A DNA stretch of 5,855 nucleotides. It comes from an uncultured Veillonella sp. (GTDB lineage: Bacteria > Bacillota > Negativicutes > Veillonellales > Veillonellaceae). Each line of letters opens with the position of its first letter. Position 1 is the first letter of the stretch. Location of the stretch: contig CAUHTB010000055.1 in NCBI GenBank assembly GCA_959608595.1, positions 1-5,855 on the forward strand. The letters are read 5' to 3'. Of this stretch, positions 1-5,831 are shown in pieces. The notes below the pieces were generated by a model. That model was not told the DNA's origin. It did no database searches and saw only the letters and a list, made by a program, of their open reading frames with translations. The position numbers were made by a program, and so were the translations under genes.

Positions 1-761
1 TCTAAAACGCCACCACCAACAGCGAGAGATTTATCTGAAATACTATAACAATGAGATTCTTCACAACGAGCATCTACATCAGCCAATTTAAAATGGTCCG
101 ATACGATGAGCCCGCTCTTAAGAATACCTCTAAGAATACCTGTAATTTTAGCACGTACCGGTTCTTCATCTACATAGCCAATGACTTCATTAGCTTGTAC
201 AGAATCACCTATATGACGCTTTGCTGTAAATAGACCAGCCTTTGGCGAGTGAATAACACGCTCATGAGTATAACCACCGACATTACCAGGAATCCCCGTA
301 TTCGGTTGCGCCGGTCCATCGTAGATACAGCGACCTAAATAATGACCGCGCATAGTTTCAATAACCACATCCACGTCATCCCCCGCAGTAAATCCCGGCC
401 CTACACCAATAACGAGATCTGCATCATCACGTTTAGTACCAAGATTCTTCTTGCTTAAGATGGCATCTACAACAATAGCTGGTTTTAATGTATCTAATAA
501 CTCTTCGTATGAACAAGTCACAACGGGAATAACACCTTGTGCCAACGTATCTGTAACTTCACTAAGAGTCACATGACGAGCTACAAAGCGTTCCAAAATC
601 ATTTCGCCACGATGCACAGCATTGCCGTAACAAACTTCACGGCGAATCATGGTAGGAATGGCGATTTCATTAATCACCACAGGATAGCCTGCACGTTTCA
701 ATCTATATACAGCGCCAGAAGCGATATCTCCGCCTCCACGCATAAGCACTAATGGTTTCAT
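1..761 (-). CDS. yqeB: Selenium-dependent molybdenum hydroxylase system protein YqeB (EF2563 family), 3' end cut by window edge
   Basis: I translated this frame by hand: 253 open codons from ATG at 761-759 to the left edge, with no stop. Residues 7-16 (MRGGGDIASG) form a glycine-rich Rossmann-like loop, followed by the family pattern of NE at 31-32 and IRR at 39-41. The middle holds VDAILSKKN (98-106), VIGVGPGF (117-124), ETMRGHYLGR (135-144) and NTGIPG (154-159), all typical of this family. Residues about 169-230 resemble a lipoyl/biotinyl-type barrel. The frame ends in ISDK (241-244) and GGGVL (249-253), which in relatives lies just before the C-terminus, so I infer only a short tail is missing. 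Its start overlaps the mocA stop as ATGA, with GTGAGG (771-766) four bases upstream, suggesting translational coupling. The family is tied by context to maturation of selenium-containing molybdenum hydroxylases. The actual reaction is unknown; a role in sulfuration/selenation or insertion of the cofactor is inference. Confidence 0.9.
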   Translation of the reverse strand, partial: MKPLVLMRGGGDIASGAVYRLKRAGYPVVINEIAIPTMIRREVCYGNAVHRGEMILERFVARHVTLSEVTDTLAQGVIPVVTCSYEELLDTLKPAIVVDAILSKKNLGTKRDDADLVIGVGPGFTAGDDVDVVIETMRGHYLGRCIYDGPAQPNTGIPGNVGGYTHERVIHSPKAGLFTAKRHIGDSVQANEVIGYVDEEPVRAKITGILRGILKSGLIVSDHFKLADVDARCEESHCYSISDKSLAVGGGVL

Positions 762-1480
762 AATGCCTCACTTTCACGTTGTTTCAAACGCTCAAAATCG
801 TCGGGTGTGTCGATATCACATCCAATATCGTCTCGAATCCATAATTTGATAACATGGTCTTTACCATTACCACGAATGATGGTTTTGCCACCTTGATCTC
901 CTTGGATATGTTGTAAAGGGTCAAACCAATGCGAACCAAAAAGAACGGGATTTCCCGACTGATAATTCGCCCCGTAATGCGGGACAACGATAGTTTTCGA
1001 ATGAAAGTTTTCACTAAATGCACTAATAACCTGATGTACAACATTCCCAGTCAGTAGTGGTTGATCCCCTACAGAACAAAGAATGCCATCTAGCGGTATC
1101 GGTGATTTTTCTACCAAATAACGTACTCCTATCGCTATGGACAGACCCTGTCCACGTTCAGGATGTTCATTCCGAACTACTTCGAACCCATAGCTTGTAA
1201 CAATAGGTTCCAATTTTTCATGATTGTCACCAGTAACCGCTACAAAAGGTAGTTTACAGAATTCAGTAGGTTTTACATAATCTTCCCATCCACAATGAAG
1301 AGCCCCACAGACCGCATCTAAAACAGTTTTACCACGCCAAGGTAAAAGCTGCTTATTACACCCCATGCGCTTGGATTGTCCCCCTACGAGGAGGACGATA
1401 CCAATATGCAAAGGGCGACGGTCTATGGGGTCTCTCATGGGACTGAAAGCGCTATTAGATTTTGCTTTCACATAAGTCAT
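758..1480 (-). CDS. mocA: Molybdenum cofactor cytidylyltransferase (MocA/YgfJ-type nucleotidyltransferase)
   Basis: This 240-residue cytoplasmic protein should transfer CMP from CTP to Mo-molybdopterin, giving the MCD cofactor used by XdhABC-type enzymes. The nucleotide-binding signature is at 31-48 (LVGGQSKRMG, then K43 and LLPW). Further motifs are GQGLS (110-114), GDQP (138-141, the metal/nucleotide motif typical of MocA-type proteins), GNPVLF (176-181), GDQGGK (194-199) and DIDTPDD (222-228). The start at 1480 is supported by a weak GTAGGT site (1490-1485). It gives about 20 residues more before the signature than is usual. The internal Met15 (1438) has no visible ribosome binding site. 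The gene begins 6 bases after the yqeC stop and overlaps yqeB by ATGA. The second and third signature residues (V32, G33) differ from the LAAG I expect in MocA, so nucleotide choice is less certain than family membership. E. coli has the same trio (yqeB, yqeC, ygfJ/mocA) clustered, which supports the call. Confidence 0.88.
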   Translation of the reverse strand: MTYVKAKSNSAFSPMRDPIDRRPLHIGIVLLVGGQSKRMGCNKQLLPWRGKTVLDAVCGALHCGWEDYVKPTEFCKLPFVAVTGDNHEKLEPIVTSYGFEVVRNEHPERGQGLSIAIGVRYLVEKSPIPLDGILCSVGDQPLLTGNVVHQVISAFSENFHSKTIVVPHYGANYQSGNPVLFGSHWFDPLQHIQGDQGGKTIIRGNGKDHVIKLWIRDDIGCDIDTPDDFERLKQRESEAL

Positions 1481-1484
1481 GAGT

Positions 1485-1490
1485 ACCTAC
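1485..1490 (-). promoter_or_regulatory. Weak ribosome binding site of mocA, overlapping the yqeC stop
   Basis: GTAGGT on the minus strand contains the TAG stop of yqeC (1489-1487) and lies about five bases before ATG 1480-1478. It is clearly weaker than the AAGGAGG sites of the structural genes, so mocA probably depends partly on ribosomes coming off yqeC. It supports ATG 1480 over the internal ATG at 1438, which has no such site. Confidence 0.5.
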
Positions 1491-2245
1491 CGACATTGAA
1501 TAATGCGACGGATTTCGCAACTTGCTTTATATCCATCAGCTAAGATGATAGCGGAAATGTCGCTATCTACAATATGATCAATAAAATCATCGATAATGCG
1601 ATGTTGCACCGTTTCATAACCAGTACAGAAGAGTATTTTTTTACCCTTACTATATTGGAATAAACCTTGTTTATGAAGCACAAGATCGGCCAACATGCGC
1701 GGTGTTACAATGGCACCCATATCGCGTTTCACGATATCTTGAACGAGCTCGATATTATGCACATGTTCATCATCTAGTGGAGCCCCTAACATTTGCAAAT
1801 TCACTAGACCAATGGTGGTCTTTGTAAGAGATGGGATAACTGGCTCGGTCGTCTTAGGCGCCTTAAGCCATTTTTCCTTTGCCCCATCTGCTTCTACTAC
1901 AATTTGCCAGTTCGGATGTAACTTTGCTAAACCATCGATAAGATCACAATCTAAGGAGTCCACTTTTGTTCCTGTAATTCCAGAAAACCACGCACCACAA
2001 TATCCACGCAACACACGATCAGTACAATATTCATCGGCTTCATTAATATTTCGAGTATAAATCGGTTCATAATGAGCCACTTGCGATTCATAGAGTCGAG
2101 TCGTAGTCGTAACTACGATGGGCTGACCTTTCAGCCGTCCATATTCTACTAATTTTGAAAGCACAGTCGTTTTACCGCCAGCCCCAACGAGGGCCACGAC
2201 TCCCGGCTGAATCAATCGATTCCAATAGGATGTTTGTGATGTCAT
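1487..2245 (-). CDS. yqeC: Selenium-dependent hydroxylase accessory protein YqeC (putative P-loop protein)
   Basis: This 252-residue soluble protein matches the YqeC family of molybdenum hydroxylase maturation factors. The nucleotide-binding loop GAGGKTT is at 21-27, right after a hydrophobic strand (VVALV, 16-20). TTTTRLY follows at 46-52. The hallmark VEADGAK is at 117-123, followed by LKAPKTTEPVIP (127-138), and HVHN is at 161-164. A hydrophobic strand with ADGYK (236-240) lies near the C-terminus. The length looks normal for the family and I see no signal peptide or membrane segment. It is the first accessory gene after the structural genes, separated from xdhA by 41 bases that carry a strong AAGGAGG site, and it ends 6 bases before mocA. 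The family is known from comparative genomics to co-occur with YqeB, selenium genes and molybdenum hydroxylases. NTP-driven cofactor handling is an inference from the P-loop; no defined reaction is known to me. Confidence 0.9.
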   Translation of the reverse strand: MTSQTSYWNRLIQPGVVALVGAGGKTTVLSKLVEYGRLKGQPIVVTTTTRLYESQVAHYEPIYTRNINEADEYCTDRVLRGYCGAWFSGITGTKVDSLDCDLIDGLAKLHPNWQIVVEADGAKEKWLKAPKTTEPVIPSLTKTTIGLVNLQMLGAPLDDEHVHNIELVQDIVKRDMGAIVTPRMLADLVLHKQGLFQYSKGKKILFCTGYETVQHRIIDDFIDHIVDSDISAIILADGYKASCEIRRIIQCR

Positions 2246-2254
2246 AAAACCAGG

Positions 2255-2261
2255 CCTCCTT
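2255..2261 (-). promoter_or_regulatory. Ribosome binding site of yqeC, possibly within a small hairpin
   Basis: AAGGAGG on the minus strand, nine bases before ATG 2245-2243, in the only real gap of the operon (2246-2286). Just upstream, TTCCTT (2270-2265) can pair with AAGGAG (2261-2256) across a three-base loop, five Watson-Crick pairs plus a G-U. The binding site itself is clear; sequestration by the hairpin is only a possibility. The gap shows no terminator-like GC hairpin with a T run. Confidence 0.75.
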
Positions 2262-2286
2262 AGAAAGGAAAAGTAAATAGAAACCT

Positions 2287-4581
2287 CTATACTTTATATT
2301 TCTCGTCCATAGCCATAAATACCTTCTCAGGTGTCATAGGTAATGTACGAACGTCCGCACCAACTGCATTTTTAATAGCATGTTGAATAGCTGGACTAGC
2401 CGTATTAATAACAACTTCACCAATAGATTTAGCACCAAATCCACCTGTCGGTTCATAAGACTCTACAAAGTCTACATGTAACTCACCGATATCTTGACGG
2501 GTTGGAATTTTATAAGTCATAAGGTTATTAGTCTCTAAGCGACCATTATTGGAATAACGCACATCTTCATATAGTGCCATACCGATAGCTTGTACCACGC
2601 CACCTTCAACTTGAACGCGAGCCAATTTAGGGTTAATAACAGTACCGCAATCGATACAGGAATATGTATGAAGAGGAATAACCTTACCAGTTTGTTTGTC
2701 TACTTTCACCTCTGCAATAGTTGCCATGAATGGAGGTGGAGATGTATGACTGCCCCATGTAGCAAAACCAGACAATTGTTCAGCATTAACGCCTACCAAT
2801 AATTTTGGAGCCAATTGATGGATATCCATTGTTTGAGAACCATCTTTTGTAGTAGCTACAACGCCATCAAAGTCGATGTTCTCTACATCTGTATTAAAGA
2901 ATTGAGCAAACTTAGCAATAATCTTAGTACGCAATTCTTCAGCAGCCATCTTAGCAGCCGTACCAGTTACATATGTTGTACTAGATGCATAAGAACCTGG
3001 ATCAAATGGAACGATGTCTGTATCAGATTCGACAACAGTCATGTATTCCATTGGACAACCAATTACTTCACAAGCCATTTGAGTCAACACTGTATTAGAG
3101 CCCATGCCCATATCGGAAGAGCCAGTGTACAATGTATAGTTACCATCATCACCAAGGCGAATTTCTACAGATGCGACGTCAATATTAGCAACGCCAGACC
3201 CTTGCAATGCCAACGCCATACCGAGGCCACCACGATAGCGTTCATCAATTTCCCAAGAATGAGGACGTTCATCCCAACGAGCCATTTCTTTTACACGATT
3301 TACAGTGTCTTGGAACAAACCAGAATCAAGATATTCATCTGGAGCGTATACCAAGCTTTGTTCACCTTGAGCAATCAAGTTCTTTTGACGCAATTCAGCA
3401 GGGTCAACGCCCATTTTATCCGCCAAATTATTAACAGCACACTCTAATGGCCATAGCGCTTCTGTAGCACCATACCCACGGAATGCACCGCCTGGTGTAT
3501 GGTTCATGTATACGCCTTCTGTACCGTAGTGGACAGCTGTCGCTTTATTGTATAAAGGAATGGACTTATGCTCACCAGCTGTAGTAGTAGTGAAACAGTG
3601 AGTTGCATGAGCACCTGCATCAGTAATGGAGTCCATATCAATTACCTTGATAATTCCATCTTTTGTAGCACCTACACGGATTTTCCATTCACGAGCATGA
3701 CGTGTAGTGGAGCAAGTCTGTGCTTCAGTACGATCGTATAAGAGGTAGCAAGGTTTTTTCAATGTCCACGCCACAAAAGCTGTCATAATTTCTGTGCAAG
3801 CCGTTTGTTTAGAACCGAAACCACCGCCGATACGAGGTTTGATTACGCGAACCTTTGTAGCCGGAATTCCTAATGCACGCGCAATATGACGGCGTACATG
3901 GAATACGATTTGTGTAGAAGATACGATAACTACGCGGCCCAATGCATCAATGTAACCATAACTTTGGAATGGCTCCATCGCAGTTTGGCGTGTAGCTTGG
4001 TCAAAGTACGTCCCATCTACTACATAATCACATTTAGCAAGTTCCGCTTCAATATCGCCTACGCGCTTATGGTAGGATACGCAAATATTGCGTTTGTAAT
4101 CTTGGCCTACAGGAATATTGTTATGAATATCATCTTCAGGGTGGACTACTGTTTCATGGTCGATAGCCGTATGCATATCGAGTACAGGTTTTTGTACTTC
4201 GTACTCAACCTTGATAAGAGGCATCGCTTTAAGTGCTGTAGCTTCATCTTTTGCAACAACAAGAGCCACTTCATCGCCTACATAGCGAACTACAGGGTCT
4301 AAGATAAGCGCATCATAAGCAGATGGCTCTGGATAGGTTTGACCAGCCAATGTAAAACGAGTATTAGGCACATCTTCATGTGTAAAGATCGCTTCTACAC
4401 CAGGAATCAATTTAGCTTTAGATGTATCGATTGACTTAATGCGCGCCTGTGCATGAGGGCTACGAAGAACCTTAATAACGAGCGCATCTTTTGGAACAAA
4501 ATCGCCAGTATAAGACGGTTTACCCGTCAAAATACCTTTAGCGTCAACCTTATCATAAGATTTACCAATGTGCTTATTCAT
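2287..4581 (-). CDS. xdhA: Molybdenum hydroxylase, molybdopterin-binding catalytic subunit (xanthine dehydrogenase XdhA-like)
   Basis: This 764-residue subunit should bind Mo-MCD and hydroxylate a purine or similar N-heterocycle, passing electrons to the [2Fe-2S] subunit. The N-terminal 'hammerhead' domain (about 15-130) contains SPHAQARI (41-48) and VGDEVALV (101-108). The Mo-binding domains follow, with MEP (202-204), SSTQ (221-224), GGGFGSKQ (252-259), AFRGYG (366-371), DMGMG (490-494), CIDCGTVINP (642-651) and GAKSIGE (716-722). Glu722 is the expected catalytic base, matching the conserved active-site Glu of the family. The Arg in AFRGYG corresponds to a substrate-site Arg of xanthine oxidase. 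No CO-dehydrogenase-type CSFR loop is seen, so it is not CoxL. Its length is close to the ~750 residues of E. coli XdhA. The ATG shares one base with the preceding stop (TAATG) and has GAAGGAGG nine bases upstream. Xanthine or hypoxanthine is the best substrate guess, not shown by sequence. I see no internal in-frame stop or selenocysteine codon. Confidence 0.93.
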   Translation of the reverse strand: MNKHIGKSYDKVDAKGILTGKPSYTGDFVPKDALVIKVLRSPHAQARIKSIDTSKAKLIPGVEAIFTHEDVPNTRFTLAGQTYPEPSAYDALILDPVVRYVGDEVALVVAKDEATALKAMPLIKVEYEVQKPVLDMHTAIDHETVVHPEDDIHNNIPVGQDYKRNICVSYHKRVGDIEAELAKCDYVVDGTYFDQATRQTAMEPFQSYGYIDALGRVVIVSSTQIVFHVRRHIARALGIPATKVRVIKPRIGGGFGSKQTACTEIMTAFVAWTLKKPCYLLYDRTEAQTCSTTRHAREWKIRVGATKDGIIKVIDMDSITDAGAHATHCFTTTTAGEHKSIPLYNKATAVHYGTEGVYMNHTPGGAFRGYGATEALWPLECAVNNLADKMGVDPAELRQKNLIAQGEQSLVYAPDEYLDSGLFQDTVNRVKEMARWDERPHSWEIDERYRGGLGMALALQGSGVANIDVASVEIRLGDDGNYTLYTGSSDMGMGSNTVLTQMACEVIGCPMEYMTVVESDTDIVPFDPGSYASSTTYVTGTAAKMAAEELRTKIIAKFAQFFNTDVENIDFDGVVATTKDGSQTMDIHQLAPKLLVGVNAEQLSGFATWGSHTSPPPFMATIAEVKVDKQTGKVIPLHTYSCIDCGTVINPKLARVQVEGGVVQAIGMALYEDVRYSNNGRLETNNLMTYKIPTRQDIGELHVDFVESYEPTGGFGAKSIGEVVINTASPAIQHAIKNAVGADVRTLPMTPEKVFMAMDEKYKV

Positions 4582-5036
4582 TATTTTAGGCCTCCTTCTA
4601 AGAATTTACGAACCCCTCGAAGTTGTGATTCATAGCCAGTACAACGGCACAAGTTACCGATGAGGTATTCACGAATCTCATCATCACTAGCCTTTGGATT
4701 TTTACGTTTCAAGTTGATAGCACTCATCATCATGCCAGTTGTACAGAAACCACATTGGTCAGCGCCTTCGCTAGCAATACAAGCCGCTAATAACTCAGCC
4801 TCTTCTTGCAAGCCTTCTAATGTAGTGATTTTATGACCTGGCGCACGGAATGTAGGATATGCACAAGACAAGATAATTTCGTCATCTACCCATACAGTGC
4901 AAAGGCCACAGTTTGTTGTGTCACAGCCACAACGTACGCTATAGTAACCAAGATTACGCAATGTATCCAACAACATTTCATCAGTTGGCACATTAACAGT
5001 TACATTTTTATTATTAATATTAAGTACGAGTTCCAT
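4581..5036 (-). CDS. xdhC: Molybdenum hydroxylase, [2Fe-2S] iron-sulfur subunit (XdhC-like in E. coli naming)
   Basis: This 151-residue subunit carries two [2Fe-2S] clusters that relay electrons from the molybdenum site to FAD. The N-terminal plant-ferredoxin-like domain has ligands C38, C43, C46 and C58 (spacing C-x4-C-x2-C-x11-C). The C-terminal helical domain has QCGFCTTG (94-101) with C95 and C98, and LCRCTGY (129-135) with C130 and C132. All eight expected cysteines are present and the length is typical for this subunit. An additional Cys36 sits two residues before the first ligand. Both ends overlap neighbours as TAATG, with upstream AAGGAGGTG and downstream GAAGGAGG sites, which fits balanced, coupled synthesis of the three subunits. 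In other naming schemes 'xdhC' means an insertion chaperone; that is a different protein. Confidence 0.94.
   Translation of the reverse strand: MELVLNINNKNVTVNVPTDEMLLDTLRNLGYYSVRCGCDTTNCGLCTVWVDDEIILSCAYPTFRAPGHKITTLEGLQEEAELLAACIASEGADQCGFCTTGMMMSAINLKRKNPKASDDEIREYLIGNLCRCTGYESQLRGVRKFLEGGLK
4591..4598 (-). promoter_or_regulatory. Ribosome binding site of the catalytic subunit gene
   Basis: GAAGGAGG on the minus strand, nine bases before ATG 4581-4579, lies within the 3' end of the [2Fe-2S] subunit gene (its codons for Glu-Gly-Gly). It is followed by CCT, giving the same AAGGAGGCCT ten-mer that precedes yqeC. Confidence 0.85.
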
Positions 5037-5818
5037 TATTGTGCCACCTCCTTAGCCAAGCGTTGAACCATAGCTTTTACCATTTCCATGCGATATTCTT
5101 TGGAAGCATGAGAGTTAGATTGGTAAACTAACTCTTCAGATGCCAATTGACCTGCTTCTTTTGCTGCAGACAATCCTTTTTCTGAAAGCAAAGCACTTGC
5201 TTTTTCTGCTAATTGAGGCACGCCAGGTCTTGTACCGATGTACACTTCAACGCCTTTGTCATCACGGCGAAGAGCACCTGTCAATACTGGGAAGTCACCA
5301 CGAGAGATGCGAAGAGCCTCTACAGCTACAGGCACATCTACTTTAGGGATACGAATTTCCACGAGGATATCACGTTCTCTGTATTTCATATAGTCATGTA
5401 TGGACATGCGACCGCCTTTAAAAGTAACGATGTCTGCATGTACTGCCATTAATGCAGGAATAATGTCGGAGAAGCCAAAGCGGCTTGCTACAGATCCACC
5501 CATAGTAGCAGTGTTGCGGAATTGAATGCCAAGAATTTCTTTAACACCTTTAACAACAGCACCACCACAGAATTGTTGTAATGGCTCAAAACGTTCCACG
5601 TCGCCTTGCGTTGCCATAGCACCAATGACAAATTCGTTATCCTCTTCGCGAACATAACGCAAGTCAAGACTAGCCATATCAATCACTGCAGGCCATGTGC
5701 GCCGACCTAAACGCAACCAGCAGCCGCCAGCTAGCATTGGGGCAGTTTTGTTTTTTGTGGCTAATTCATAAGCCTCTTCCACCGTCTTCGGTTGTAATAC
5801 TTTCATAAATGCTAACAT
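5036..5818 (-). CDS. xdhB: Molybdenum hydroxylase, FAD-binding subunit (XdhB-like)
   Basis: This 260-residue subunit should hold FAD, take electrons from the [2Fe-2S] clusters and reduce an external acceptor (NAD, ferredoxin or other; not readable from sequence). The N-terminal FAD domain (about 1-160) has a first pyrophosphate loop at LAGGCWLRLG (29-38) and a second at RNTATMGGS (101-109), followed by SDIIPALMAV (117-126). The C-terminal flavoprotein domain (about 165-260) ends with the usual SNSHASKEYRMEM pattern (234-246). It is somewhat shorter than the ~290 residues of E. coli XdhB. I chose ATG at 5818 because GAGAGGA (5831-5825) lies six bases upstream of it. An upstream in-frame TTG at 5833 adds five residues, but it would place that ribosome binding site inside the gene. 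The first loop has Cys-Trp where most relatives have Thr-Asp (AGGTDL). It is the first of the six genes and its stop overlaps the next start as TAATG. Confidence 0.9.
   Translation of the reverse strand: MLAFMKVLQPKTVEEAYELATKNKTAPMLAGGCWLRLGRRTWPAVIDMASLDLRYVREEDNEFVIGAMATQGDVERFEPLQQFCGGAVVKGVKEILGIQFRNTATMGGSVASRFGFSDIIPALMAVHADIVTFKGGRMSIHDYMKYRERDILVEIRIPKVDVPVAVEALRISRGDFPVLTGALRRDDKGVEVYIGTRPGVPQLAEKASALLSEKGLSAAKEAGQLASEELVYQSNSHASKEYRMEMVKAMVQRLAKEVAQ
5045..5053 (-). promoter_or_regulatory. Ribosome binding site of the [2Fe-2S] subunit gene
   Basis: AAGGAGGTG on the minus strand, eight bases before ATG 5036-5034, is a near-perfect match to the 16S rRNA 3' end. It lies inside the last codons of the FAD subunit gene, so the second gene can be started independently as well as by coupling through TAATG. 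Confidence 0.85.
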
Positions 5819-5824
5819 AATCTG

Positions 5825-5831
5825 TCCTCTC
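5825..5831 (-). promoter_or_regulatory. Ribosome binding site of the FAD subunit gene (decides start)
   Basis: On the minus strand GAGAGGA stands six bases before ATG 5818-5816. This favours that ATG over the in-frame TTG at 5833-5831, which the site itself overlaps. Confidence 0.75.

Noticed and set aside
119..142. Tandem 12-base repeat (TAAGAATACCTC, then TAAGAATACCTG)
   Set aside because: It lies inside yqeB and encodes the Ile-Leu-Arg-Gly-Ile-Leu-Lys stretch, which resembles a conserved family motif. Two copies in frame are explained by the protein sequence.
2246..2286. Terminator or internal promoter between xdhA and yqeC
   Set aside because: There is no GC-rich hairpin followed by a T run and no paired -35/-10 boxes in this AT-rich 41-base gap.
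2815..3447. A plus-strand open frame of 210 codons opposite the catalytic subunit gene
   Set aside because: It lies fully antisense to a gene with strong family motifs and its translation has no recognisable domain. Similar shorter plus-strand frames occur across the window and are shadows too.
3886..4302. A plus-strand open frame of 138 codons with hydrophobic stretches
   Set aside because: It is antisense to the N-terminal part of the catalytic subunit. The hydrophobicity is a by-product of the complementary codons, and no supporting context exists.
2287..4581. CO dehydrogenase large subunit (CoxL)
   Set aside because: The CSFR active-site loop of CoxL is not present, while the xanthine-dehydrogenase-type motifs and the YqeB/YqeC context are.
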